A stretch of 64,000 nt of DNA. It comes from Algoriphagus machipongonensis. GTDB taxonomy: Bacteria; Bacteroidota; Bacteroidia; Cytophagales; Cyclobacteriaceae. The translations under genes and the position numbers were made by a program. Location of the stretch: the NCBI RefSeq assembly GCF_000166275.1, contig NZ_CM001023.1, positions 4,219,001 through 4,283,000 of the forward strand. The letters are read 5' to 3'. Positions within the stretch are counted from its first letter, which is position 1; each line of letters begins with the position of its first letter. Below the pieces are notes generated by a model. The model did not search any database. It was not told the DNA's origin and saw only the letters and a list, made by a program, of their open reading frames with translations. Shown here in pieces: positions 26,380 to 34,716 of this stretch.

Positions 26380-26637
26380 TTAACTATTTGATTTTGCAAT
26401 TATTTCTAGCCAGTAAAGGGTTTCATCCGATTCTTCAACCACAACACCAAGTTTTGCTATGAATTCTGCTTTAGATCTGCCTCTTAATGGGGCTCTGTAG
26501 TTAGCTCCAATAGAAGTGGAAGACCGAATAATTTGATTTGTAATAGGGAATGTCGAATTCTTTCTTGGTAAAGTTTCCGTCATTTCTATAATAGAAACGG
26601 CAAAAGCCTTCGTCCTCTTTTTTAATTCTTCTTTCAT
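26380..26637 (-). CDS. Four-helix-bundle protein (S23/IVP family), C-terminally short
   Basis: The 85-residue protein matches the N-terminal three-quarters of the family found in 23S rRNA intervening sequences and often free-standing in Bacteroidota: helix one ends in AFAVSIIEMTETLP, followed by TNQIIRSSTSIGANY and the ESDETLYWLEII helix. Usual members have about 115-125 residues, so roughly the last 30 residues (fourth helix) are missing. The stop follows a Ser-Asn-Ser tail, and the sequence beyond is AT-rich repeat. It may be a truncated remnant. Function in the family is unknown. Confidence 0.7.
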   Translation of the reverse strand: MKEELKKRTKAFAVSIIEMTETLPRKNSTFPITNQIIRSSTSIGANYRAPLRGRSKAEFIAKLGVVVEESDETLYWLEIIAKSNS

Positions 26638-26705
26638 TTACAAATCTGATTACTACACTTTAAGTTAGTTAGATAATCATATATCTAACATCTTAAATCA
26701 AAAAT

Positions 26706-27968
26706 TTAGTAACCATATTTCCCCTTCCATTTACTACCCAAATACCTTCTCAATTCATTTTCACGGGCATTTTCTCCGGGATCATATAATTTCATCCCTT
26801 TGATTTCATCTGGTAAAAATTCCTGAGCCACAAAATTCCCAGGGAAGTCATGGGAGTACTTGTATGCTTTGCCATAATTCAAATCTTTCATCAATTTCGT
26901 TGGTGCATTTCGCAAATGAAGCGGAACTGATAAATCTCCTTTTTCACGGACTAATGCCTGGGCTTGATTAATGGCCATGTAAGACGCATTACTTTTGGGT
27001 GAACTCGCCAAATAAGTCACACATTGCGAAAGAATTATTCTGGACTCCGGATAGCCGATCAGCTTCACCGCATCAAAACAATTGGTCGCTAAAAGCAGCG
27101 CGTTCGGGTTAGCATTGCCAATGTCCTCTGAAGCCAAAATCACCAATCTTCTGGCGATAAACTTCACGTCCTCTCCCCCTTCAATCATTCTTGCCAGCCA
27201 ATACACTGCCGCATTGGGATCTGAACCACGAATGGACTTGATAAATGCCGAAATAATATCGTAATGCTGTTCTCCTGACTTATCGTAAAGCGCCACCTTT
27301 TGTTGAGCAATCTGCATTACCTTTTCATCTGTAATAATGCAGGGATCCTCGTTGATTCCATCGATGACGATTTCCAATAAGTTCAAGAGCTTTCTCCCAT
27401 CACCTCCGGAAATTCTTAGCAAAGCATCGGTTTCCTTTAGCTCAACATTCAGCTTTTTCAAATCCACATCCTTTTCCAAAGCTTGGTGGACCATTGCTTC
27501 CAATTCCGGCTTACCTAATGAATTCAGCGTAAAAACCTGACACCTGGACAACAAAGCGGCATTCACCTCAAAAGACGGGTTTTCAGTAGTGGCACCAATC
27601 AAACGGATAATTCCTTTTTCTACGGCACCAAGCAAGGCATCCTGCTGGGATTTATTAAACCGGTGAATCTCATCAATAAAAAGAACGACGCCCATTTGAA
27701 ATTTGGCTTTCTCTATTACTTCCCGGATGTCTTTCACTCCTGAACTTATTGCCGATAGCGTATAAAAAGGAGCTTTAATTTCATTGGCAATAATATTGGC
27801 GATCGTAGTTTTACCTACTCCAGGAGGCCCCCAAAGTATCAAAGAAGGGACATTTCCTGACTTGATGGCTTTAAATAAAAATGAGTTTGGAGAGGATAAA
27901 TGTTCTTGGCCGATTAGGTCTTCCAATCGTACAGGACGCATTCTTTCCGCCAGAGGTGTCGTATTCAT
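26706..27968 (-). CDS. rarA: Replication-associated recombination protein A (RarA/MgsA)
   Basis: RarA is a AAA+ ATPase acting at stalled replication forks. The 420-residue protein begins with PLAERMRPVRLEDLIGQEHL; Walker A is WGPPGVGKTT, Walker B VVLFIDEIHRFNKSQQDA, and sensor/arginine motifs appear in IGATTENPSFEVNAALLSRCQVF. The C-terminal tetramerisation domain carries the family block EDIGNANPNALLLA and YPESRIILSQ. Length is normal. It lies downstream of a terminator that closes the threonine aldolase operon, so it is likely transcribed separately. Confidence 0.95.
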   Translation of the reverse strand: MNTTPLAERMRPVRLEDLIGQEHLSSPNSFLFKAIKSGNVPSLILWGPPGVGKTTIANIIANEIKAPFYTLSAISSGVKDIREVIEKAKFQMGVVLFIDEIHRFNKSQQDALLGAVEKGIIRLIGATTENPSFEVNAALLSRCQVFTLNSLGKPELEAMVHQALEKDVDLKKLNVELKETDALLRISGGDGRKLLNLLEIVIDGINEDPCIITDEKVMQIAQQKVALYDKSGEQHYDIISAFIKSIRGSDPNAAVYWLARMIEGGEDVKFIARRLVILASEDIGNANPNALLLATNCFDAVKLIGYPESRIILSQCVTYLASSPKSNASYMAINQAQALVREKGDLSVPLHLRNAPTKLMKDLNYGKAYKYSHDFPGNFVAQEFLPDEIKGMKLYDPGENARENELRRYLGSKWKGKYGY

Positions 27969-28007
27969 TCTTTAGAATCTAGATTCAGCAAGCAAGATAC
28001 AGAGAAA

Positions 28008-28032
28008 AGAAAAAAGGCCTCAAGGGCCTTTC
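28008..28032 (-). terminator. Terminator of the DUF2721-GDPD-threonine aldolase operon
   Basis: On the minus strand AAAGGCC and GGCCTTT form a hairpin with a short loop and end in a run of T. It lies 26 bases after the threonine aldolase stop and before the rarA start. Confidence 0.82.
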
Positions 28033-28057
28033 GAAATTGTCAACAATTGTCAGATGA

Positions 28058-29071
28058 TTAAAGGTTGGATATCCTTTTCCCAAACTCCTCCAGTTGGTCA
28101 TCTCCAAAATCATGGTGAGTCACAAACCGAACCAGGTCTGGGCCAAATTTCACAGCTTTGACCCCATTTTCATTCAGTTTTTCCAAAAAGAATTCTGGAG
28201 TAATCCCATCTAATCTCGCTATCGCAATATTCGTCGCCACAGGTAAAACTTCGGACACGAAAGATTTCTTCAATAACATCTCCCCCAGTAACCTAGCACG
28301 TGCATGATCTTCCTTCAGTCTGTCCACCTGATGGTCTAGTGCATAAATCCCAGCTGCTGCCAAGAACCCTGCTTGTCTCATTCCTCCACCCATCACTTTT
28401 CGGACTTTTCTAGCTCTTTTGATATCCGCTTTAGAACCTAATAGCACAGAGCCAACCGGACAACCCAAGCCTTTGCTTAAACAAATAGAAATCGTATCGA
28501 ACTGCGCCCCCCAGTCTTTAGGGTTTTCTCCGCTTTCTACCAAAGCATTGAAAAATCTTGCTCCATCTAAATGAAGTTTTAAACCATATTCCTCACATAC
28601 ATTTTTGATCGGAATCACTTCCTCTAGCGTATAAATGCTCCCTCCCCCTTTATTCATCGTATTCTCCAAAGAAACCATGGTCGTTTCAGGAGCATGGACA
28701 TCATCAGGATTGATTGATGCAGCAATTTGAGAAGCGTTGATTTTCCCTAAATCCCCATCCAGTAATTTTACTGAAGCCAAGGAGTTTGCCATAATACCTC
28801 CACCTTCGTAAAGGTAGATATGGGAGTATTTATGACAAATCACTTCCGTTTGAATCCTTGTATGTAATCGGATAGCAATCTGATTGGTCATGGTTCCGGA
28901 AGGACAAAAAACAGCGGATTCCATTCCAAACAACCCAGCAATTTTTTCTTCCAATTTCAAAACTGTTGGATCCTCGCCAAAGACGTCATCTCCAACAGGT
29001 GCTGAAAACATTGCATCTTTCATTCCCGGTGTAGGTCGGGTTACAGTATCGCTTCTTAAGTCAATAATCAT
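28058..29071 (-). CDS. ltaE: Low-specificity threonine aldolase (PLP enzyme)
   Basis: The 337-residue enzyme cleaves threonine or allo-threonine to glycine and acetaldehyde. It begins with the family start DLRSDTVTRPTPGM, has the cofactor-stacking region FCPSGTMTNQIAI, HLDGARFFNA, and the PLP Schiff-base lysine Lys200 in SICLSKGLGCPVGSVL. The RKVMGGGMRQAG block follows. It is the last gene of a three-gene operon whose members overlap: its start lies 11 bases inside the end of the phosphodiesterase gene. Confidence 0.94.
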   Translation of the reverse strand: MIIDLRSDTVTRPTPGMKDAMFSAPVGDDVFGEDPTVLKLEEKIAGLFGMESAVFCPSGTMTNQIAIRLHTRIQTEVICHKYSHIYLYEGGGIMANSLASVKLLDGDLGKINASQIAASINPDDVHAPETTMVSLENTMNKGGGSIYTLEEVIPIKNVCEEYGLKLHLDGARFFNALVESGENPKDWGAQFDTISICLSKGLGCPVGSVLLGSKADIKRARKVRKVMGGGMRQAGFLAAAGIYALDHQVDRLKEDHARARLLGEMLLKKSFVSEVLPVATNIAIARLDGITPEFFLEKLNENGVKAVKFGPDLVRFVTHHDFGDDQLEEFGKRISNL

Positions 29072-30026
29072 TTTTAAAATACTTGGATTTAGAACTTTGT
29101 GATGGGACTAAAGTTTTGATGGCTGCAGCGGCTTCAATCGGTCGGTCTGTTGCCAAAATGTCCGCTCCGTGCTGTACAAAACTTGTGTAAATCTGATCCC
29201 CTCGAGCTTCGGCACGTTGATCAAGGTTTCCTAATACACCGAGGATAGTAAATACTCCTTTCTGATGGAGTTGATTATTAAATGACTGAGTACGCTCAGC
29301 CACTCCGGTAAAGGCAATGACTCTTGTCCAGGGGATTCCAGTTTCTTCCAATCTCTTTATTTCCTCCTCATTCCGAATTGTCACGGAGAGCATTAGTTCT
29401 GGAGCCAGGGAATTCAACTTTTTAGCCGCGGGAAATGAATAGGTTATTAAGGCTGCGTGAGCCTCAGAATCGGTTTCACGAACCAAATCAATGATTTTCT
29501 CATAAGGTACAGAACGTTTGATATCTACTGTCAAGAGTGCTTTCCCTTTGGACCAAAGTAAAGCCTCCTCCAAAGTTGGGGCCTTAAAGGCTGTTTCATT
29601 GCCCTCATTATCTTTCAAAAACAGCGTCTGAATGTATTCATAGGTCACATCCTCCACTTTTCCGGTTCCAGTAGTAGTCCTATCCAGGTCATCATCATGC
29701 ATCAGTACCAAAACCCCGTCTTTGGTCATCGCAACATCCAGTTCAATTATCGCTGGAGTAAACTCCAAAACATGGGCAAATGTCTCGATGGCATTTTCTG
29801 GAAAACCGGGATAAGGTCCTCCCCGATGAGCAGATACCAAAGGCAATCGATCTGCGGTCCAAGTATAGAAACTTCTCGCTTCTTCTAAACTGGCTACTTG
29901 AATAAAATGACTACCAGAGTCTGCTGAGACTTCAGTTTGACTCTCTTCACTTTCTTGGACTTCACTTGGATTACAGGCACCAAGAAATAAAAGGAAAATG
30001 GGTAGCCACCAAAATCTACTCTTCAT
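29061..30026 (-). CDS. Glycerophosphodiester phosphodiesterase family lipoprotein
   Basis: The start is placed at ATG 30026, which gives a lipoprotein signal (MKSRFWWLPIFLLFLGAC, Cys18); ATG 30059 would add an unlikely leader. The mature protein is a TIM-barrel GDPD: SAHRGGPYPGFPENAIETF carries the first catalytic His and the EN pair, ELDVAMTKDGVLVLMHDDDLDRTT the metal ligands and second His. It probably hydrolyses glycerophosphodiesters in the periplasm. It overlaps both neighbours by 11 bases each, which suggests translational coupling. Confidence 0.9.
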   Translation of the reverse strand: MKSRFWWLPIFLLFLGACNPSEVQESEESQTEVSADSGSHFIQVASLEEARSFYTWTADRLPLVSAHRGGPYPGFPENAIETFAHVLEFTPAIIELDVAMTKDGVLVLMHDDDLDRTTTGTGKVEDVTYEYIQTLFLKDNEGNETAFKAPTLEEALLWSKGKALLTVDIKRSVPYEKIIDLVRETDSEAHAALITYSFPAAKKLNSLAPELMLSVTIRNEEEIKRLEETGIPWTRVIAFTGVAERTQSFNNQLHQKGVFTILGVLGNLDQRAEARGDQIYTSFVQHGADILATDRPIEAAAAIKTLVPSQSSKSKYFKNDY

Positions 30027-30474
30027 CTTTCTTTGCATCTTTTTTGAAAATAAAATCAAGTCCAGAACTCCCTTTTTTGAAAATTTCTTCCATATCTGCT
30101 AACTCCAGGTTAAGTGCTTTGGTAGAAATTTGTATTTCAATTAATGACAAAGTTAAGGCTACCAATAATGAGCCCATACTACCTACAAATACCCAGTTTG
30201 CCGCTTGGGTAAAACCATGGAATAAAAGGTACATACAAATCACACAAAGCAAGAAGCTAAACACTCCAAAAAGCTGCATGTTCTTGATTAGCCTTAGTCG
30301 AATTCGAAGGTTATGAATTTGTTTGACAATGGTTCCTTTGTCTTGAGCATCCAAATACGATTTATGAAGACCTCGAATCAAACTGGCAATCGCCAAAAAC
30401 CGATTGGTAAAGGCAAGCATTAATAATGTAATAGCCGAGAAAAGTAAGGCCGGTGTTGAGAGTTGAAGTTCCAT
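30016..30474 (-). CDS. DUF2721 membrane protein
   Basis: The 152-residue protein has three predicted membrane helices (about residues 10-30, 70-93 and 97-120) joined by a basic cytoplasmic loop with RIRLRLIKNMQLFG. This layout, including the N-terminal PALLFSAITLLMLAFTNRFLAIASLIR, fits DUF2721, a family of unknown function. The charged C terminus is cytoplasmic. It is the first gene of the operon with the phosphodiesterase and threonine aldolase. Confidence 0.85.
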   Translation of the reverse strand: MELQLSTPALLFSAITLLMLAFTNRFLAIASLIRGLHKSYLDAQDKGTIVKQIHNLRIRLRLIKNMQLFGVFSFLLCVICMYLLFHGFTQAANWVFVGSMGSLLVALTLSLIEIQISTKALNLELADMEEIFKKGSSGLDFIFKKDAKKDEE

Positions 30475-30518
30475 AGGCTAAAGTTCAGGAGATAAAGATG
30501 CTTCAAATTCCTCTAAAT

Positions 30519-30548
30519 GAAAAAAGCCTGCTCTTTTCAGAGCAGGCT
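30519..30548 (-). terminator. Terminator of the sigma/anti-sigma operon
   Basis: AGCCTGCTCT (30525-30534) pairs perfectly with AGAGCAGGCT (30539-30548). Read on the minus strand the stem is followed by a T run, directly behind the anti-sigma gene stop at 30582. Confidence 0.9.
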
Positions 30549-30581
30549 AAACAAATATTAAATCAATTTCACTTCTAAATT

Positions 30582-31391
30582 TTAAGCCACTTCACCTAGG
30601 ACTACCAATTTTTCAAGAGTTGGCGCCTCAGAACCACCTTTTGGCTCGATCGTGATGGCAAAAGCTCCGGCTTGAGCCACTGCTTGCATTTGCTGCAAAG
30701 TAAACTTCTCACCTGGATTCACTAATCCAATACCTATAGGACCATCATCCCCTATCGCCCATAATTGATAATCATATTCATCACTAAGGGAATTAAGGTT
30801 ATTTACTGCTACAAAGACTTCTTCGGCATTTTGATCCCAGAAGACATCCACTTTGGCGTCTTTCTGCATCTCAAAACCTTCCCCTTTCATCTCCACGCGC
30901 TTAAAGTCTCCAGCTATCATTTTATCCAACTGGGTATCTTTTTGTTCAAAATCTTGCTTCACCTGATTGAGGTTATCGGCCATGACACTTTGTTCTTGCA
31001 TCAAGGCAGTAAATTGTTCTTCTTTTTCATAAAACTTACTTGCGAAGAACATGGCGGCAGCTGAAGCGACGATCGCTATGAAAGATGCGGCAATGGCAAA
31101 TGGTTTCCAAGGAGTCAATTTTACCTCCTTAGGTTGTGCTGAAGTCTTTACTTCTGGTTTTTGGAAATCTGACTCAAGGGTAGCAAAGATTTTATCTTTT
31201 ACCTGAGCAGGGGGATTTGTACCCGTAAGCTCGTCAAAGGAAAACATGGCCTCATCCAATTCATCCAGCTCTTTCTGAACCTCAGGATATTTTTTTGCCA
31301 TGGCCAGAACCTCCTCACGCTCCCGCTCATTCAACTCTCCCAAAAGGAAGAGCTCCAGTTTGCCTGATGCTATGTACGATTGAATATCCAC
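30582..31391 (-). CDS. Anti-sigma factor, RskA-like (membrane)
   Basis: The 269-residue protein has a cytoplasmic helical N terminus (LELFLLGELNEREREEVLAM, the anti-sigma domain pattern without a zinc-binding HxxxCxxC), one membrane segment near residues 95-115 (FAIAASFIAIVASAAAMFF), a coiled-coil stretch (about 117-160) and a periplasmic RskA-type C-terminal domain (from about residue 170: VDVFWDQNAEEVFVAVNNL, DYQLWAIGDDGP). It is predicted to hold the sigma factor encoded one base upstream (the ATG and the sigma stop share one base). The signal is unknown. Confidence 0.88.
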   Translation of the reverse strand: MDIQSYIASGKLELFLLGELNEREREEVLAMAKKYPEVQKELDELDEAMFSFDELTGTNPPAQVKDKIFATLESDFQKPEVKTSAQPKEVKLTPWKPFAIAASFIAIVASAAAMFFASKFYEKEEQFTALMQEQSVMADNLNQVKQDFEQKDTQLDKMIAGDFKRVEMKGEGFEMQKDAKVDVFWDQNAEEVFVAVNNLNSLSDEYDYQLWAIGDDGPIGIGLVNPGEKFTLQQMQAVAQAGAFAITIEPKGGSEAPTLEKLVVLGEVA

Positions 31392-31924
31392 TATATCCTG
31401 TCTAAATTCTTTTTCAAAACTTGTATTGAAGCTCTTACCCGAGACTTGACGGTGCCAAGAGGAATATCAAATTCCTCTGATACTTCTGAATGTGTATAAC
31501 CTTTAAAGTAAATATACTCAAGAATGAAGCGTTGATCTTCATTGAGTTGTAACATCAACTCCCGAACACCAATGGCATCTGTCTTTTCTACTGTCCCTGA
31601 TTTGCTCTCCATTCCATATACGAAGTCGTCAATCGTGTTGGTCTTACTAGATTGAGAAATTTCTTTGGAACGTAATTTATCTATGGCTGAATTTCTACAA
31701 ATATTAGCCATCCACGTATATAAACGCCCTTTTGATTCATCATAACGATCAATCTTACGCGTAATTTTCACAAATGCATCGTGAAAAACTTCCTCTGCTA
31801 TGTCCTGATCACGTACTATCCGGCTGATGACAGCAAAAAGCGCCCTCGAATACTTTTCGTAAAGATATTCGGTGGTTTTTCTGTCTTTGGCCCTAAGGCC
31901 TGCGATTAGTTGAGTTTCCTCCAA
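31391..31924 (-). CDS. RNA polymerase ECF-type sigma factor
   Basis: The 177-residue protein has sigma-70 region 2 (LYEKYSRALFAVISRIVRDQDIAEEVFHDAFVKI, here cited by its pattern, about residues 20-60; -10 recognition) and region 4 (about 120-170) with the helix-turn-helix YFKGYTHSEVSEEFDIPLGT, which binds the -35 element. No extra domains are seen. It is cotranscribed with the RskA-like anti-sigma factor that follows. The target genes are unknown; no autoregulatory promoter was recognised by eye. Confidence 0.93.
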   Translation of the reverse strand: MEETQLIAGLRAKDRKTTEYLYEKYSRALFAVISRIVRDQDIAEEVFHDAFVKITRKIDRYDESKGRLYTWMANICRNSAIDKLRSKEISQSSKTNTIDDFVYGMESKSGTVEKTDAIGVRELMLQLNEDQRFILEYIYFKGYTHSEVSEEFDIPLGTVKSRVRASIQVLKKNLDRI

Positions 31925-31962
31925 AAGTCGGTTGATTTCAATGGGTTTGTCTTAAAAGTAAA

Positions 31963-31992
31963 ACACAAGACTGAATCTTTTCAGTCTTGTGC
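31963..31992 (-). terminator. Terminator of the lipoamide dehydrogenase gene
   Basis: CACAAGACTGA and TCAGTCTTGTG form an 11-bp stem with a short loop (31964-31991) in the gap between lpdA (stop at 32018) and the sigma factor start at 31924. The minus-strand T run is weak (TTTTA), so it may be imperfect as an intrinsic terminator. Confidence 0.7.
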
Positions 31993-32017
31993 CATTTATT
32001 TTTAAAAAAAGGTTGAA

Positions 32018-33415
32018 TTATAAGTGAATCACCTCATCATAAGCTGCAGCGGCCGCTTCCATCACCGCCTCTGACATAGTCGGGTGAGGATGAACCGTTT
32101 TAATCAATTCATGACCTGTAGTTTCCAACTTACGGATAGCGACAATCTCAGCAATCATCTCGGTAACATTGAAACCAATCATATGTGCACCAAGTAATTC
32201 GCCGTATTTCTTATCAAATACCAATTTGACAAATCCATCTTTCGCTCCAGCCGCAGAAGCTTTTCCGGATGCGGAGAATGGAAACTTACCAACTCTTAAT
32301 TCATATCCAGCTTCTTTTGCTTTCGCTTCTGTCATTCCTACTGAAGCTATCTCTGGAGAACAATAAGTACATCCAGGGATATTTCCGTAATCTAGAGGTT
32401 CAGGATTCTGACCTGCTATTTTCTCCACGCAGATAATACCTTCAGCAGAGGCTACGTGAGCCAAAGCTGGTCCCGGAATCACATCTCCGATCGCATAATA
32501 GCCCGGCATATTTGTCTTATAATACTCGTCTACCTTAATCTTGCCTTTATCCACCAAAATACCCACATCTTCTAAACCACAGTTTTCCAAGTTTGAAACA
32601 ACTCCAGCTGCGGAAAGCACGATATCACATTCTAATGTCTCTTCTCCTTTGGCGGTTTTAACAGTTACTTTACAACCTGATCCTTTCGTATCCACTGCTG
32701 TTACCTCAGAAGAAGTCATGATAGTCATACCAGCTTTTTTATAGATTTTTTCTAAAGTCTTAGAAACCTCTGCATCTTCTACTGGTACAATTCTGTCTAA
32801 ATACTCAACGATAGTCACTTCTGCTCCCATCGTCGCATAGAAATAAGCGAACTCAATCCCAATAGCTCCAGATCCTACTACGACCATTTTCTTTGGCATT
32901 TTGTCCAAAGTCATTGCCTCACGATATCCGATAATTTTTTTCTTATCGATTTTCATAGATGGAAGCTCTCTGGATCTTGCGCCAGTAGCGATAATGATAT
33001 TATCGGCAGAATAAACCGTCTTCTTCTCCTCGCTATCTGTAACTTCAACCTTCTTACCTGGTTGGATTTTACCCCAACCTTTGATTACCTCGATCTTATT
33101 CTTCTTCATCAAAAAAGTTACGCCTTTGCTCATTCCATCGGCTACTCCCCTGCTTCGCTTAACGATTCCATCAAAATCAGCTTTGGCATCACCTACAGTA
33201 ATACCATAATCTGCTGCGTGATTGATGTATTCAAAAACCTGCGCACTTTTAAGCAAAGCTTTGGTAGGAATACAGCCCCAGTTAAGGCAAATACCACCTA
33301 GCTCGGCTGCCTCTACTACAGCTGTTTTCAAACCGAGTTGGGAAGCACGAATAGCGGCAACATAGCCTCCTGGTCCACTGCCCACCACGATCAAGTCAAA
33401 TTTGGTCGAAGACAT
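32018..33415 (-). CDS. lpdA: Dihydrolipoyl dehydrogenase (E3)
   Basis: E3 reoxidises dihydrolipoamide in 2-oxo-acid dehydrogenase complexes. The ATG at 33415 is chosen because the protein then begins MSSTKFDLIVVGSGPGGYV, with the FAD-binding GxGxxG at the N terminus; a frame extending to 33499 adds 28 residues with no counterpart and crosses a promoter-like box. The redox disulfide is in GGICLNWGCIPTKALL, the NAD-binding GxGxxG in VVVGSGAIGIEF, and the C-terminal catalytic His-Glu in HPHPTMSEA. It stands alone rather than beside E1 and E2 genes. Confidence 0.95.
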   Translation of the reverse strand: MSSTKFDLIVVGSGPGGYVAAIRASQLGLKTAVVEAAELGGICLNWGCIPTKALLKSAQVFEYINHAADYGITVGDAKADFDGIVKRSRGVADGMSKGVTFLMKKNKIEVIKGWGKIQPGKKVEVTDSEEKKTVYSADNIIIATGARSRELPSMKIDKKKIIGYREAMTLDKMPKKMVVVGSGAIGIEFAYFYATMGAEVTIVEYLDRIVPVEDAEVSKTLEKIYKKAGMTIMTSSEVTAVDTKGSGCKVTVKTAKGEETLECDIVLSAAGVVSNLENCGLEDVGILVDKGKIKVDEYYKTNMPGYYAIGDVIPGPALAHVASAEGIICVEKIAGQNPEPLDYGNIPGCTYCSPEIASVGMTEAKAKEAGYELRVGKFPFSASGKASAAGAKDGFVKLVFDKKYGELLGAHMIGFNVTEMIAEIVAIRKLETTGHELIKTVHPHPTMSEAVMEAAAAAYDEVIHL

Positions 33416-33451
33416 ATCTAAATATTGTTTTTTAAACGAATTGAAACTATG

Positions 33452-33459
33452 CAAAAATA
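33452..33459 (-). promoter_or_regulatory. Candidate -7 promoter element of lpdA
   Basis: On the minus strand the bases read TATTTTTG, matching TAnnTTTG, 36 bases before the ATG at 33415. Its position inside the longer possible reading frame supports the shorter start. A -33 element was not clear. Confidence 0.5.
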
Positions 33460-33677
33460 GACCTTTTGGCTTCAGAAAAAAATTTGTATCCTTTGTCAAA
33501 ACCGCAAAGGATTTCGGGAAACCTATTCAAATGAACTCTTAAAAAGAGAGAATTCTTCATCAAAGCTATTTTGACTAATTTTATTTCTTAAATCTTATTT
33601 TTTATAATAAATACGACGGAAGAAGAAGCAAATCAAAAAGGCTTTGCCTTTCTAAGAGGAAACTTTCGGTTTTTTTC

Positions 33678-33685
33678 TAATTTTG
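33678..33685 (+). promoter_or_regulatory. Candidate -7 promoter element of fabG
   Basis: TAATTTTG matches the Bacteroidota -7 consensus TAnnTTTG and lies 23 bases upstream of the fabG ATG at 33709. The -33 region is T-rich but has no exact TTTG at the right spacing. Confidence 0.45.
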
Positions 33686-33708
33686 GCAAAACAAAAATTT
33701 TAGAATCA

Positions 33709-34455
33709 ATGGGATTACTTTCCGGAAAAACAGCTTTGATCACCGGTGCCTCTAAGGGAATCGGAAGAGCCATCGCGATCAAATATGCTCAAGAAGGTGC
33801 CAATGTAGCCTTCACTTTTTTATCCAGCGTAGAAAAAGGCCAAGCTCTGGTCAGCGAGCTGGAAGCATTTGGTGTTAAAGCCAAAGGATATCGCTCCGAT
33901 GCATCTGACTTTAAAGCTGCAGAGGAATTGATTGCTGAGGTAGTCAAAGAATTTGGTGCTTTGGATATATTGATCAATAATGCAGGGATCACCCGTGACA
34001 ATCTTTTGATGAGAATGACTGAGGAGTCTTGGGATGAGATCATGAACGTTAACTTAAAATCTTGCTTCAATACTGTCAAGGCTGCCACCCGAACAATGAT
34101 GAAAGCAAAAGCAGGCTCTATCATCAATATGACTTCAGTGGTAGGTTCTAAAGGTAATGCAGGCCAATCCAACTATGCTGCCTCGAAAGCGGGAATTATA
34201 GGTTTTTCTAAGTCTGTAGCCTTGGAACTAGGATCAAGAAATATCCGATGCAATGCTATTGCCCCAGGTTTTATCGAAACGGAGATGACGGAAGTTTTGG
34301 ATGAGAAAACGGTGCAGGGCTGGAGAGATGCTATCCCAATGAAGCGTGGTGGAAAACCAGAAGAAATTGCTGATGCCTGCGTATTCTTAGGTTCTGATAT
34401 GAGTACTTATATCTCAGGTCAGGTGCTTCACGTGAATGGCGCGATGTACACCTGA
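33709..34455 (+). CDS. fabG: 3-oxoacyl-[acyl-carrier-protein] reductase
   Basis: FabG reduces 3-oxoacyl-ACP with NADPH in fatty acid elongation. The 248-residue protein is a classical short-chain dehydrogenase: TGASKGIGRAIA binds the cofactor, NNAGITRDNLLMRM is the conserved FabG segment, and the Ser-Tyr-Lys triad is in NMTSVVGSKGN and SNYAASKAG. The C-terminal VLHVNGAMY is typical of FabG. It is a single gene here and a terminator hairpin lies shortly downstream. An SDR of another pathway is possible but the motifs favour FabG. Confidence 0.93.
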   Translation: MGLLSGKTALITGASKGIGRAIAIKYAQEGANVAFTFLSSVEKGQALVSELEAFGVKAKGYRSDASDFKAAEELIAEVVKEFGALDILINNAGITRDNLLMRMTEESWDEIMNVNLKSCFNTVKAATRTMMKAKAGSIINMTSVVGSKGNAGQSNYAASKAGIIGFSKSVALELGSRNIRCNAIAPGFIETEMTEVLDEKTVQGWRDAIPMKRGGKPEEIADACVFLGSDMSTYISGQVLHVNGAMYT

Positions 34456-34495
34456 TGGATATAGGATTTTAGATGTATGATATACGATTTAAAAG

Positions 34496-34523
34496 CGGCT
34501 GGGGAAACTCAGCCGTTTTTTTT
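34496..34523 (+). terminator. Terminator of fabG
   Basis: CGGCTG (34496-34501) and CAGCCG (34510-34515) form a GC-rich 6-bp stem followed by eight T. It follows the AT-rich sequence that resembles the one at 26335-26370. Confidence 0.85.
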
Positions 34524-34716
34524 ATCCCCGAAAATGCTAAACAATTTTTCAGAGTTAGGTTTTTATCTTTTTCTAGACGAAGTCAATTGATTTTTTAAAT
34601 AAAAGGCTAGCCTCTCATAAAAACATAGTTGTAATTAATTGATTATCAAATCAATCCGATTACCCATTAGGTTACGTAGATACTTTTATCAATTAATTAA
34701 CCGAAATAATATTCTT

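Noticed and set aside
33416..33499. 28-residue N-terminal extension of lipoamide dehydrogenase
   Set aside because: The extension covers a TAnnTTTG promoter box, and the family begins at the FAD motif right after the ATG at 33415.
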